DNA from: an uncultured Oscillospiraceae bacterium
GTDB taxonomy: Bacteria > Bacillota > Clostridia > Oscillospirales > Acutalibacteraceae
DNA: 64,000 nucleotides
Direction of reading: 5' to 3'
NCBI GenBank assembly: GCA_900540865.1
Contig: UQHH01000006.1
Coordinates: forward strand, 12,676-76,675
The translations under genes were made by a program, and so were the position numbers. Positions 33,344 to 41,282 of the stretch are shown piece after piece. Position 1 is the stretch's first letter; every line of letters starts with the position of its first letter. The notes beneath the pieces were generated by a model. The model was given only the letters and a program-made list of their open reading frames with translations. It was not told where the DNA came from and did no database searches.

Positions 33344-33883
33344 TTAATCCTCAACCGGCTGAAGCAGGCCGTACGCGCCGTCGTCCCTGCGGTATACCAC
33401 GTTGATTTCGTGCGTGTCCGCGTTGCGGAACATGAAGAATTGGTGGTTGACCATGTTCATGCGCAGAATTGCTTCATCCACGAGCATCGGCTTGACCGGG
33501 ATGTTCTTCGTCCTGCATACGTCGTAGGTGATTTCCTCCTGTACGTCGTCAAGCTCGGGCGTTTGCGCAACATATTCGTCGAACACGCCCGCTCTCAGGC
33601 GTTTTTCCAGCTTTGCCTTGTTCTTGCGGATTTGCCTGCTTAGAATATCGGCCACCTTGTCGAGCGCGTCGTTCATTTCCGGCGCGGTGTTCTCCGCACG
33701 GTATATCATGCCGTTGTCATTGATTGTAATTTCAACAGTCTGCCTGTTCTTTTCCAATGTGACGATCACGCCGGCTGAGGCGTTCTCCCCGAAAATGCGC
33801 TCGAACTTTTTCAGCTTTTTTTCAACACGCTCCTTAAAGTTATCTCTGAGGTTTACCTTTCTGGCTGTGTAGGTGATTGTCAT
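33344..33883 (-). CDS. hpf: Long-form ribosome hibernation promoting factor
   Basis: 179 residues. The N-terminal HPF/RaiA domain (ITYTARKVNLRDNFKERVEK, then KNRQTVEITINDNGMIYRAE) is joined to the C-terminal dimerisation domain (about 122-179, KPMLVDEAILRMNMVNHQFF) that defines the long form. Long HPF pairs 70S ribosomes into inactive 100S dimers in stationary phase. The ATG follows AAAAGGAGGAC. A TGCTATAAT extended -10 lies at 33948-33956. A probable 6S RNA, another stationary-phase factor, lies at 21.4 kb. Confidence 0.95.
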   Translation of the reverse strand: MTITYTARKVNLRDNFKERVEKKLKKFERIFGENASAGVIVTLEKNRQTVEITINDNGMIYRAENTAPEMNDALDKVADILSRQIRKNKAKLEKRLRAGVFDEYVAQTPELDDVQEEITYDVCRTKNIPVKPMLVDEAILRMNMVNHQFFMFRNADTHEINVVYRRDDGAYGLLQPVED

Positions 33884-34040
33884 AGAGTCGTCCTCCTTTT
33901 CACGCTGAGATAAGGATTATTTGGGATTTGCTTCCTTACCTGTTGTTATTATAGCACAATATCGATAAAAAAGAAATACATCTTAACAATTTCTTTATAA
34001 AAATTCACACTTTGATAAAAAAGAGGCGGCATGTTATTTC

Positions 34041-34157
34041 ATGGAACAGCAAATTTTTGTTTTAATGAATTACCTTGAAAAACACGGCAGAGCCGTATAT
34101 TCAGCGCTGCGGTTACAAGCTTTCTTTATCCCTCTGGAAGGTCCGGTTTACCAGTGA
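34041..34157 (+). CDS. Possible 38-residue small protein
   Basis: An ATG-initiated 38-codon frame (begins MEQQIFVLMNYLEKHGRAVY) lies in the gap upstream of hpf and runs antisense into the last 32 bases of the transglutaminase-like gene. No clear SD precedes it and I recognise no family. It could be chance or a remnant. The remainder of 33884-34125 holds the hpf promoter region only. Confidence 0.15.
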   Translation: MEQQIFVLMNYLEKHGRAVYSALRLQAFFIPLEGPVYQ

Positions 34158-34725
34158 CGAATTCCGGAAGCCTCTCCTCCACCTCTCGCAGGCATCGCGC
34201 GTTTTCGAGCATATCCATCGTTTCTTTATGAGGGCTTGCGTAAATGCCGGGAAAGAAGTACTCGTTGAATTCTGCTCTTGGAGGATAGGCAAGAATCGGA
34301 TTATTCAATGAAAATTGCGCGCTTATCCCTTCTTTGTTTCCCCTTGCGTCCAGCTTAATCCAGCGCCCCGCAAGATAAACAGCGTTAAACGCATGAACGC
34401 AGAAGCCGAGCGAACCGTCGTCAGCCAGCGTAATGTGTTCAAAGCAAAAGCCGGCGGGAATCCCCTGCGAGCGGAGCAGGGCTGCCAGCAAATTTGCTTT
34501 CGCGTGGCATATGCCCGTTTTGTATTTTAAAACGTCAGAGGCCTTTGCTGTAATGACCGCCGCGCCGCCGTCAAACGAATGCGAAATTTTATCCCTGACG
34601 AAGCTGTAGGCAATTTCCGCTTTTTCAATAATCTGCATATCAGCAGAAAACAGCTCTTTTATGGTTTTATGAACCGTAGCTGTGTTGTAATCGATATATT
34701 TTGTATCGGCCAAAAACTTCTGCAT
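34126..34725 (-). CDS. Transglutaminase-like cysteine protease-fold protein
   Basis: About 199 residues with the transglutaminase core triad: Cys in TGICHAKANLLAALLRSQGI (about 77), His in GFCVHAFNAVY (about 115) and Asp in WIKLDARGN (about 130). Family members act as peptidases or amide-exchanging enzymes; the substrate here is unknown. The ATG at 34725 is 11 bases from AAGGAG; an in-frame TTG at 34734 is too close. It follows the nucleoside phosphorylase gene by 15 bases, so the two are probably cotranscribed. Confidence 0.8.
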   Translation of the reverse strand: MQKFLADTKYIDYNTATVHKTIKELFSADMQIIEKAEIAYSFVRDKISHSFDGGAAVITAKASDVLKYKTGICHAKANLLAALLRSQGIPAGFCFEHITLADDGSLGFCVHAFNAVYLAGRWIKLDARGNKEGISAQFSLNNPILAYPPRAEFNEYFFPGIYASPHKETMDMLENARCLREVEERLPEFVTGKPDLPEG

Positions 34726-34740
34726 GGTCAGCAATGCTCC

Positions 34741-35478
34741 TTAAACGTTTATAATCATATCTAGGGTTTGGGAGATTGCCCTCGGAATATCATGTCCGCC
34801 CCAGCCCAGGCTCCAGCCGTTTTCCGTTATGATATCGGAAATAATGTAAAGCGCGGCTGCGGCGCAGCCCCTGTACCGGGCGATTGCGAAAAGGCCCGCG
34901 CCCTCCATTTCAACGCATAAGGCGGCTTTTGAACGGTAATTGAGGATTTGTCCCCAGGTTTCGTGGTAGCCTGCGTCCGTCGTCCAGCTTTTTCCTCTAA
35001 CCGTCCTGATATTATTCTGAGAAAGCTTACGCTCCAGCTCGTCCGTTAACCGGGGGGACGTTTCAAGAAACTCCAAATTGTACCCATAAAGCCCCGCTAC
35101 GGCGGTATCGTTATACGCCCCGTCTGTGAGTACGGCGCCGCCGATGTTTACACCAGATGAAATTCCGCCCGCCAGGCCGATATGAATCAGCTCCCTGACA
35201 CCGCCGGCGATTAAATCCTCCGCCTGCGTTGCAATCGCGGGCGAGCACATTTGTCCCTTCACAAAGCCGACGCGCGGATTGTCTTTCAAAACGTACAGCT
35301 TGCCGCCCAGCGGATACTTATATATGCCGCATTCGCGCTGAAGCATTGCGCCGTATACGTCGTCCGCCAGCAGGTAAACCCGGTTAGGGATTTCGATTGC
35401 GTCAATATCGAAGCCCGCGTTTTTAAGCTCTATCCTCACCAAATCCCTTGGATTTGTCATGACTCTATCTCTTTCCAT
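34741..35478 (-). CDS. Nucleoside phosphorylase (PNP/UDP family)
   Basis: About 245 residues. The family's phosphate/ribose-binding elements are visible: LIHIGLAGGISSGVNIGGAV near residue 100 and CVEMEGAGLFAIARYRG near 190, with SDIITENGW further on. These enzymes split nucleosides with phosphate; the exact base specificity cannot be read reliably. The ATG at 35478 follows GGGGGAAAAG; an ATG 18 bases further in is an alternative. It occupies the place downstream of the yabR-like gene where B. subtilis has spoIIE. Confidence 0.82.
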   Translation of the reverse strand: MERDRVMTNPRDLVRIELKNAGFDIDAIEIPNRVYLLADDVYGAMLQRECGIYKYPLGGKLYVLKDNPRVGFVKGQMCSPAIATQAEDLIAGGVRELIHIGLAGGISSGVNIGGAVLTDGAYNDTAVAGLYGYNLEFLETSPRLTDELERKLSQNNIRTVRGKSWTTDAGYHETWGQILNYRSKAALCVEMEGAGLFAIARYRGCAAAALYIISDIITENGWSLGWGGHDIPRAISQTLDMIINV

Positions 35479-35533
35479 CTTTTCCCCCGTAGGTCTGTCA
35501 TCTGTTGAAACAGCGCGATTTTCGCATATATAC

Positions 35534-35574
35534 AAAAAGCCACCGCTCCTTCGCGTATCGTGACGAAGCGGTGG
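35534..35574 (-). terminator. Terminator of the yab/divIC cluster
   Basis: CCACCG-CTTCG with CGAAG-CGGTGG (a 3-base bulge, 10-base loop) ends in CTTTTT on the minus strand, 16 bases past the S1-protein stop. Confidence 0.8.
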
Positions 35575-35589
35575 GTACTTTTATCCTTC

Positions 35590-36078
35590 TTATTTTTGTG
35601 GTTTACGCCTGCGTGTGGCGCTCTCACCCTTTTTCAGCGCAGAGATTTTCTCATCGCTCGACTGCTTGAAGCGGGACATCATATCCTCAAAGCCGTTCGA
35701 ATCGTTGCGCTTCGCATGCCATTCAAAATCGCCGGGCCTAGTAACGGGAGGCGCGGGCGGAGTGGGCTGCCTTCTTCTGTCCCTGGGCGCATCGCTCCTA
35801 AAGCCTCTTCCGGCGGGACGCTGGGACTGCTGCTGTTGCTGCGGCTCCATCGCTTTTTTAATGGATAGGCTTATTTTTCCGTCTTCCCCGACAGACAACA
35901 CCTTTACCTTGACCTCCTGGCCGATTGTCAGGAAATCGCGTATCTGGCTGACATAGGTCGGAGCAACCTCCGAAATATGAACCATGCCGGTCACGCCGCC
36001 GGGAAGGTCTACGAAAGCGCCAAAATTTGTAATCCCTGTAATTTTACCTTCTAAAATACTTCCAACTTCAAGCTGCAT
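35590..36078 (-). CDS. yabR: S1-domain RNA-binding protein (YabR-like)
   Basis: About 162 residues. An N-terminal S1 OB-fold (VGSILEGKITGITNFGAFVD, GMVHISEVAPTYV, GQEVKVKVLSVGEDGKISLS; about 3-72) is followed by a disordered basic tail rich in Gln, Arg and Pro. YabR/GSP13-type proteins associate with ribosomes. The ATG at 36078 follows GGGGGACAAAG; upstream in-frame sequence lies in the gap after divIC. It occupies the same place after divIC as in Bacillus. Confidence 0.88.
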   Translation of the reverse strand: MQLEVGSILEGKITGITNFGAFVDLPGGVTGMVHISEVAPTYVSQIRDFLTIGQEVKVKVLSVGEDGKISLSIKKAMEPQQQQQSQRPAGRGFRSDAPRDRRRQPTPPAPPVTRPGDFEWHAKRNDSNGFEDMMSRFKQSSDEKISALKKGESATRRRKPQK

Positions 36079-36115
36079 AAGAAAACTTTGTCCCCCTTGA
36101 TGAGATAAACCGGCG

Positions 36116-36475
36116 TCAATCGCCCGCAATATTGATAAAGATGCGCTCATCTTTATTAGCGTAATCAAATTCTTCCCTGGCGAATTTCTCTATGTACTTT
36201 GCGTTGTCCTTGTCGTCCGAATTGTAAACCTCGGAAATCTCTTTGATTTTGACGTCCCACACGTAGCTGTCGTCTACCAGCCCGTCGTACTCGGCCTTCT
36301 TCTGGTTGATTTGAATCTGCTGGTTTACAAGCGTTACGACGGCATATACGGAGAACGCAATCAACGCAATATATATAATAAAGTTTTTCTTTTTTTTCTT
36401 TTGCTGTTTTTGCTTTTTGCTTTCGCCCAAGTCAACTTCCTGAATGACTTTTTCTTTGTCCTGTAGGTCGGCCAT
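36116..36475 (-). CDS. divIC: DivIC/FtsB-type septum formation initiator
   Basis: 119 residues: a Lys/Gln-rich cytoplasmic stretch (KQKQQKKKKK), one transmembrane helix (about 33-50), then a coiled coil (about 52-75) and the C-terminal AREEFDYANKDERIFIN that marks the DivIC/FtsB family. It acts in the divisome with FtsL and DivIB. It overlaps the end of yabQ by 44 bases, with its SD inside that gene. Confidence 0.9.
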   Translation of the reverse strand: MADLQDKEKVIQEVDLGESKKQKQQKKKKKNFIIYIALIAFSVYAVVTLVNQQIQINQKKAEYDGLVDDSYVWDVKIKEISEVYNSDDKDNAKYIEKFAREEFDYANKDERIFINIAGD

Positions 36476-37001
36476 GTTTTTTTCCCTTTCCCTTCATAAT
36501 GAAACGGGGATGAAATCCATACTTTTTTTTATTATACACCATTGCAGAATCCGGTTGCAAGTCGTTTTTCCTGTTTTTTTTATTATTTTGCTGAAAGAAT
36601 ACAACTTTTTTAGAAAATTTTCCGGTAATCTTCTGTATGATGCCGTAAACCTTTCTCATTACGCGCCCTGTAAATGATTTGATTTTCCGCAGCAGGAGAG
36701 CTATGCTTTCAAATAATTTTCCAGTCACGACGCCGATTGTATAACGGTAGGCGAGCAGGCCCACAATATGCCCCAGCAGTGTGAAAAAACGCACCTCTCC
36801 CTGGTTGAACGCGATTGCAAACAGGAACGCAACGACGGCAAAGCAGCACATAAAAACAATATCCTGTATTACGGTATGCAATAAGGAATTGAGCCCCGCT
36901 GTGCGCAGCAGGCGAAAGACGTCATAAAGGATGCCGGCGAGAATTCCCGCAAGGACCGCGAACAGAAAAATCTGGGGCTGGCTAAATTGGGTTAACTCCA
37001 A
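36432..37001 (-). CDS. yabQ: Spore cortex biosynthesis protein YabQ
   Basis: About 190 residues. Three or four N-terminal helices carry the YabQ motif FLFAVLAGILAGILYDVFRL, followed by a long basic, low-complexity tail. YabQ is a mother-cell membrane protein needed for cortex formation. Two starts fit: GTG at 37010 abutting AGGGT, or TTG at 37001 with better spacing (used here). It lies between yabP and divIC exactly as in Bacillus. The unusually basic tail overlaps the divIC start by 44 bases. Confidence 0.88.
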   Translation of the reverse strand: MELTQFSQPQIFLFAVLAGILAGILYDVFRLLRTAGLNSLLHTVIQDIVFMCCFAVVAFLFAIAFNQGEVRFFTLLGHIVGLLAYRYTIGVVTGKLFESIALLLRKIKSFTGRVMRKVYGIIQKITGKFSKKVVFFQQNNKKNRKNDLQPDSAMVYNKKKYGFHPRFIMKGKGKKHGRPTGQRKSHSGS

Positions 37002-37013
37002 GAAAGACACACC

Positions 37014-37295
37014 CTATCTGAACAGCTTCGAGAATAGGCCGCCCCCTGAGGGCCGGTTTTCTGTATATATCAGAGAGACGATGTCGCCGTCTATCGACAC
37101 CTCTCCCGTGTCCAGGCTCAGCTTATTGATGTGCAGCTGCCCGCCTTTGATATTGAGCTCGCCGTAGTCGGTATAGATTACGACGTTCTGTTCGTCAAAG
37201 CTGCCGACGTCGTGCACGCCGGACAATGAAATGTTCTTCCTGTTCTCCAGCACCAGGCCGTGCGGTGTTCTTTGCTTCAATTTATCTTCAGCCAT
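37014..37295 (-). CDS. yabP: Sporulation protein YabP
   Basis: 93 residues, all-beta: HGLVLENRKNISLSGVHDVG and VIYTDYGELNIKGGQLHIN, then LDTGEVSIDGDIVSLIYTE. This is the YabP/YqfC-type fold required for spore coat and cortex assembly. The ATG at 37295 is preceded by GGAGGTGCAAT; upstream in-frame sequence is non-coding. Neighbours yabQ and the S4 gene match the Firmicute cluster order. Confidence 0.92.
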   Translation of the reverse strand: MAEDKLKQRTPHGLVLENRKNISLSGVHDVGSFDEQNVVIYTDYGELNIKGGQLHINKLSLDTGEVSIDGDIVSLIYTENRPSGGGLFSKLFR

Positions 37296-37362
37296 ATTGC
37301 ACCTCCAACATATTTCCCTGTTGTTCATTTTATGTTGGGCGCTTATGGTTTATGACGGAAGC

Positions 37363-37605
37363 TTACGGTATTATTTGATACATGGAGGACGCGTCCTCCT
37401 TTTTGGCATACTCGTTTACCTCGAGCACCTTGGCCTTAAAGGGCTTCTGCCCCATTTGAATTTCAATCAAATCGCCAATTTTGACATCGTAGGACGCGCG
37501 CTGGGGTTTCCCGTTTACAAGCACGCGCTCTTTGTCACAGGCTTCGTTTGCGATGGTACGGCGCTTGATGATGCGCGCGACCTTCAGGTATTTATCGAGC
37601 CGCAC
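37363..37605 (-). CDS. rqcP: S4-domain RNA-binding protein RqcP (YabO)
   Basis: About 80 residues, a single S4 RNA-binding domain (MRLDKYLKVARIIKRRTIAN, ERVLVNGKPQRASYDVKIGD). In B. subtilis this cluster member is RqcP, which works with RqcH in adding alanine tails to stalled chains on 50S subunits. The GTG at 37605 is preferred over GTG at 37614, which overlaps the SD, and gives the family's usual N-terminus. A 67-base gap separates it from yabP. Confidence 0.9.
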   Translation of the reverse strand: MRLDKYLKVARIIKRRTIANEACDKERVLVNGKPQRASYDVKIGDLIEIQMGQKPFKAKVLEVNEYAKKEDASSMYQIIP

Positions 37606-37640
37606 AGGCTGCACCTGCCTTTCTGTTGTTATAAAAATGA

Positions 37641-37683
37641 AAAAAGGGGCGCGTCCCTCTCAAAAGATCGAGACAGCCCCTTT
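37641..37683 (-). terminator. Terminator after hup
   Basis: AAAGGGGC pairs with GCCCCTTT across a loop holding a smaller CTC/GAG stem, followed by TTTTT on the minus strand. It lies 30 bases past the HU stop and would let hup be expressed in excess over the downstream genes. Confidence 0.7.
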
Positions 37684-37712
37684 AAACACAAAATGAAACA
37701 AAACGCCGCTGA

Positions 37713-37988
37713 TTATTTATCGACAGCCTCTTTGAAAGCCTTGCCGGCCTTAAAAGCGGGAACCTTGGATGCCGGGATGATAATCTGCGTCTTCGTTCTG
37801 GGGTCGCAGCCGGTTCTCTCGTTGCGCATACGCTGCTCAAATGTACCAAAGCCGACGATTTGTACCTTTTCAGCCTTTGCTACACAGTCAACAATCGTAT
37901 CGAGTACTGCCGCAACCGCCTTTTCCGCGTCCTTCTTGGAAAGCTCGCTTTTTTCTGCTACTGCTGCGATTAACTCTGTTTTGTTCAT
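37713..37988 (-). CDS. hup: HU-type DNA-binding protein
   Basis: 91 residues, full HU/IHF fold: MNKTELIAAVAEKSELSKKD, VQIVGFGTFEQRMRNERTG, then KAGKAFKEAV. It bends and compacts DNA as a homodimer. Nearly all of the DNA-binding arm (RMRNERTGCDPRTKTQIIIP) is canonical; a cysteine in RTGCDPRT replaces the usual residue. The ATG follows CGGAGGATTTT. In many Clostridia hup sits between mazG and yabO as here. Confidence 0.96.
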   Translation of the reverse strand: MNKTELIAAVAEKSELSKKDAEKAVAAVLDTIVDCVAKAEKVQIVGFGTFEQRMRNERTGCDPRTKTQIIIPASKVPAFKAGKAFKEAVDK

Positions 37989-38017
37989 AATAAAATCCTC
38001 CGTTTTTAATTTTTATT

Positions 38018-38815
38018 TTATTTTTGACACTCCTTGACTTTTTCCCACAGGGAATCAAGCTGAGCCAAAGTTGCTTTTTTCATGTCGAGCCCGCTCTCCT
38101 TTGCAAGCCGCTCGACTGCTGTAAACCGGCTGATAAACTTGTCACAGGCCCGGTACAGCGCCCGCTCAGCGTCCGCGCCGACAAAGCGCGATACGTTCAC
38201 GGCGGAAAACAATAAATCACCCAGCTCCTCTTCGCATGCGTCGTGGTCGCCCTGCTTGTACGCGCTTCTAAGCTCGGAAAGCTCTTCCTCGACCTTCTCG
38301 AACGCGCCCTGCGCATCATCCCAGTCAAAGCCGGCCTTTGAAGCCTTTTGCTGGATTTTCGTGCTGCGCATCAGGGAGGGAAGCGCTTTTGATATGCCCT
38401 GCATTACCTCGCCCTGCGTGGACTGCGATTTTGTTTTCATTTTAATGGCGTCCCAGTTTTTTAAGACTGTTTCGGACGTGTTAGCCTGAACATCGGAAAA
38501 AATATGCGGATGGCGGACAATCAGCTTTTTACAGATGCCGTCGCATACATCGTCAATGGAAAAGGAACCCTTTTCGCTCTCCATTTCCGCGTGGAAGACA
38601 ACCTGAAGCAGCACGTCGCCCAGCTCTTCCTTCAAAAGGGCGGTATCCTGCGTGTCAATTGCCTCAACCGCCTCATACGTTTCCTCGATAAAGTTCTGGC
38701 GGATAGAGCTGTGCGTCTGTTCCTTATCCCAGGGACAGCCTTCGGGGGAACGCAGAAGCTTCATAATGGCGACGAGGTCGTCAAAACAATAGCTTTCTTT
38801 TTCTTTAAATTCCAC
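38018..38815 (-). CDS. mazG: Nucleoside triphosphate pyrophosphohydrolase MazG
   Basis: 265 residues with the two-repeat MazG architecture. The N-terminal repeat has SPEGCPWDKEQTHSSIRQNF, FIEETYEAVEAID and LKEELGDVLLQVVFHAEM, giving the EExxE/ExxD metal site; a second repeat starts near residue 165. It hydrolyses NTPs, including damaged or non-canonical ones. The start is GTG at 38815 after GGAGGTGG. It sits in the spoVB-mazG-hup-yab cluster. Confidence 0.95.
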   Translation of the reverse strand: MEFKEKESYCFDDLVAIMKLLRSPEGCPWDKEQTHSSIRQNFIEETYEAVEAIDTQDTALLKEELGDVLLQVVFHAEMESEKGSFSIDDVCDGICKKLIVRHPHIFSDVQANTSETVLKNWDAIKMKTKSQSTQGEVMQGISKALPSLMRSTKIQQKASKAGFDWDDAQGAFEKVEEELSELRSAYKQGDHDACEEELGDLLFSAVNVSRFVGADAERALYRACDKFISRFTAVERLAKESGLDMKKATLAQLDSLWEKVKECQK

Positions 38816-38874
38816 TTTCAGCGCCCACCTCCGGGAATGAAAAAACGCATGTCTAAGGTATTTCGTTACATATT

Positions 38875-40632
38875 CTACCTTATTAGATGATGTTTTTCAA
38901 GTGTTTTTGCAATTTTCTTTCCTTTTGGCATCATATTGATATCGTCCTTTGTAATCGCACGGAATAAAAGCAGGAACACAAAATAGACGATTACCGCTAT
39001 AACGATAGCCAAAATCGTTGCGAACTTAGTTGGAATTGCCATATTAAGTACGATATATCCACCCCATGCAGTAAAAGCGCACAAAACCGACGCCAAAAGC
39101 GGCTTGATAAAAACTGTTACAAAATTAGGTACGATGCGCGTTTCTTTACACAGGAAATACAGCCCCGTGACCGTTACAAACAGGTAGCCGACGAGCGAGC
39201 CGACGGTAGCGCCCTGTATATTGATTGTCGGGATGCCGACGAGCGTATAGTTGAGAATAATCTTTATGACCATGCCGATTGATAAAAGCTTCAGCGGCAA
39301 ATCCACGCGGCCGACCGCCTGCAGCATACTGCAGATAGGCGTGCTCGTCGCGATGAAAATAACGGAAATACCCATAATTTGGAGTACGTTTGCCCCGATG
39401 GAAACCTCCGCGGCACGCGCGGGACTGCCATAAATCAGGTTCATAATCGGCCAGGCGAGCACCGACATGCCAAGGCCCGCTGGAAGCGTAAAGAGCGCCG
39501 TCGTGCGCAGGACCGTCTCGATTCCGCGCTTTATCTGCCTTCTGTCGTGGTTGGTCCACGCCGCCGTTATCGTCGGCAGGGCGCTTGTTCCGAACACCTG
39601 CGTCACGGCGGAAATCAGCATCATCAGCGTCAGCGCGTAGCCGTAGCAGCCGAACAGGAAGGTCTGTATTTTTTCATCCTGGAACAGCAAGGGGTCGAGG
39701 AAATTATAAATGCTTTTGAGCGTTTCAGGCTCGGTTTTCATAATATCCATGATGCGCATCTGGACGAGCGTGGAATCGATTGTGCCCGATACGCTCATAA
39801 TGATAGCGCCCAGGCCCACGGGTATTGCTGTGAAAACAAGCTGCCTTGCAAGCGATTTTGCCGTGCGTGAACGCGGCGCGCGCGCAAGCTCCATCCTGCG
39901 CAGGCCGTCGCCCTTTGACTTGTGGCGGATAAGCAAAAACAGGAAGCCGAGCAGAGAGCCGATGGCGATGCCCATAATCGCAGCGGCGACCGTATAGGAC
40001 ATAAGCTGGGAATTAAAGGCGTCCTTGTCCTTCATGACCTGTCCGAACAGCGTGCCGCTCTGATTATATTCCTGCGTACCGATATAGGACGTCAGGAACG
40101 CGAGCGAAAGGCCCAAAAAGAGCTTGCCGCACGCCTCGATAATTTCAGAGGTTGCGGTCGGCACCATGTTGCGCAGGCCCTCGTAATATCCGCGGTAAAT
40201 CGACATCAAGCAGCCGAACAGGATAGTCGGGGACAGCATGAAGATTGCAAATTTTGCTTCTGGAGCGCCGACGAGCTCCGCGTAGAAGTTGCCGCCGACG
40301 GCCATAATCAGGAAGCAGAGAATACCCGTGCAGACAAATATAGGAATGGAAATCCTGTGGATTTTCCGCACGTCCCTGTAACGCCCCTGCGCCACGCTTT
40401 CCGATACCATACGGGAAATCGCGATTGGGAAGCCCGCGGTCGCGAGCATGAAGAGCGGGTTATAAAGTTCGTACGCGATATTGAAAATGCCGTATCCAAC
40501 GCCGTCCAATACCTGGGCTAACAGGATTTTATAAATCATGCCCATAATTTTGACGATGACCATACTTACGCCAAGAACCATCGCGCCCCGTAAGAAGGTC
40601 TGATTACCGGCTGGCTTTGAATTTTGCGACAC
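38875..40632 (-). CDS. SpoVB/YabM-like polysaccharide flippase (MOP superfamily)
   Basis: 585 residues, about fourteen transmembrane segments. The N-terminal RGAMVLGVSMVIVKIMGMIY pattern and GYGIFNIAYELYNPLFMLA are typical of the SpoVB/YabM/MurJ-like PST group. These proteins export lipid-linked saccharides; SpoVB is implicated in cortex precursor transport. The position upstream of mazG matches B. subtilis yabM. The start is GTG at 40632, spaced from AGGTGG. Whether it serves peptidoglycan, cortex or exopolysaccharide cannot be told. Confidence 0.88.
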   Translation of the reverse strand: MSQNSKPAGNQTFLRGAMVLGVSMVIVKIMGMIYKILLAQVLDGVGYGIFNIAYELYNPLFMLATAGFPIAISRMVSESVAQGRYRDVRKIHRISIPIFVCTGILCFLIMAVGGNFYAELVGAPEAKFAIFMLSPTILFGCLMSIYRGYYEGLRNMVPTATSEIIEACGKLFLGLSLAFLTSYIGTQEYNQSGTLFGQVMKDKDAFNSQLMSYTVAAAIMGIAIGSLLGFLFLLIRHKSKGDGLRRMELARAPRSRTAKSLARQLVFTAIPVGLGAIIMSVSGTIDSTLVQMRIMDIMKTEPETLKSIYNFLDPLLFQDEKIQTFLFGCYGYALTLMMLISAVTQVFGTSALPTITAAWTNHDRRQIKRGIETVLRTTALFTLPAGLGMSVLAWPIMNLIYGSPARAAEVSIGANVLQIMGISVIFIATSTPICSMLQAVGRVDLPLKLLSIGMVIKIILNYTLVGIPTINIQGATVGSLVGYLFVTVTGLYFLCKETRIVPNFVTVFIKPLLASVLCAFTAWGGYIVLNMAIPTKFATILAIVIAVIVYFVFLLLFRAITKDDINMMPKGKKIAKTLEKHHLIR

Positions 40633-40695
40633 CGGAACACCACCTTTTCAGCTTCATAATGACAGGCGGGGGTGTTCCCCCGCCTGATTTTCTGC

Positions 40696-41196
40696 TTATT
40701 CCTCTTTCTGAGGGTCCTGTGGCTGCTCCAGCACCTGCAGGTCCGGCTGTGCCTGCGGCGCCTGCTGCTTCGGCGCTTCCTCCGGCTGGGCCGGCGCCGC
40801 TGCGTTTTCCGCCTTGGGCTCTGCCTTTTTCCGTTCCTCCTCGAGCTTTGCGCCGCACTTTCCGCAGAACAGCGAATCCTTGTCGTTCAGTGTGCCGCAC
40901 GCCTTGCAGCACTTTTTATTTTTGGAGGCCGCAATCATCTCTCTTGTCATTTCGAGCTGGTGATAAAGCTCCGTAAGCTCCGCGGTCTTCTTTTCTAAAA
41001 GCGTTTTATCCATTTCCCCGGCGGTCATCGAATCGTATACAAAGCCGCCCAGGTCCTTGAGCTTCTGCGTAATCTCGTTCTCTATGCCGCTTTCGGCATA
41101 TTTCAGCTTGGAAAAATCCACGATTTGCTCCGCTTTCTTCCCCACTGCGTTTGCGGCGGACTTTGCGTTTACCATGATATCGTCAAAAATTCCCAT
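40696..41196 (-). CDS. Zinc-ribbon protein of unknown function
   Basis: About 166 residues. A helical N-terminal part (1-90, GIFDDIMVNAKSAANAVGKK) precedes a zinc ribbon near 98-123 (CCKACG, then FCGKCG). The disordered tail is rich in Ala, Gln, Pro and Glu. I know no function; the layout resembles small cytosolic zinc-ribbon adaptor proteins. The ATG at 41196 is 9 bases from AAAGGAG; an earlier ATG overlaps the SD. It has its own strong promoter (41235-41263). Confidence 0.75.
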   Translation of the reverse strand: MGIFDDIMVNAKSAANAVGKKAEQIVDFSKLKYAESGIENEITQKLKDLGGFVYDSMTAGEMDKTLLEKKTAELTELYHQLEMTREMIAASKNKKCCKACGTLNDKDSLFCGKCGAKLEEERKKAEPKAENAAAPAQPEEAPKQQAPQAQPDLQVLEQPQDPQKEE

Positions 41197-41234
41197 AAGA
41201 CACATCTCCTTTGTTTTGTAACGGCGTTTTTAAC

Positions 41235-41263
41235 ATTATAGCACCGCGTGCAAATAGTTTCAA
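41235..41263 (-). promoter_or_regulatory. sigma-A promoter of the zinc-ribbon gene
   Basis: Minus-strand TTGAAA (41258-41263), a 17-base spacer and TATAAT (41235-41240), the -10 preceded by TGC. Located in the gap after the kinase gene. Confidence 0.75.
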
Positions 41264-41282
41264 TAACATCTTGTGAACAGGG

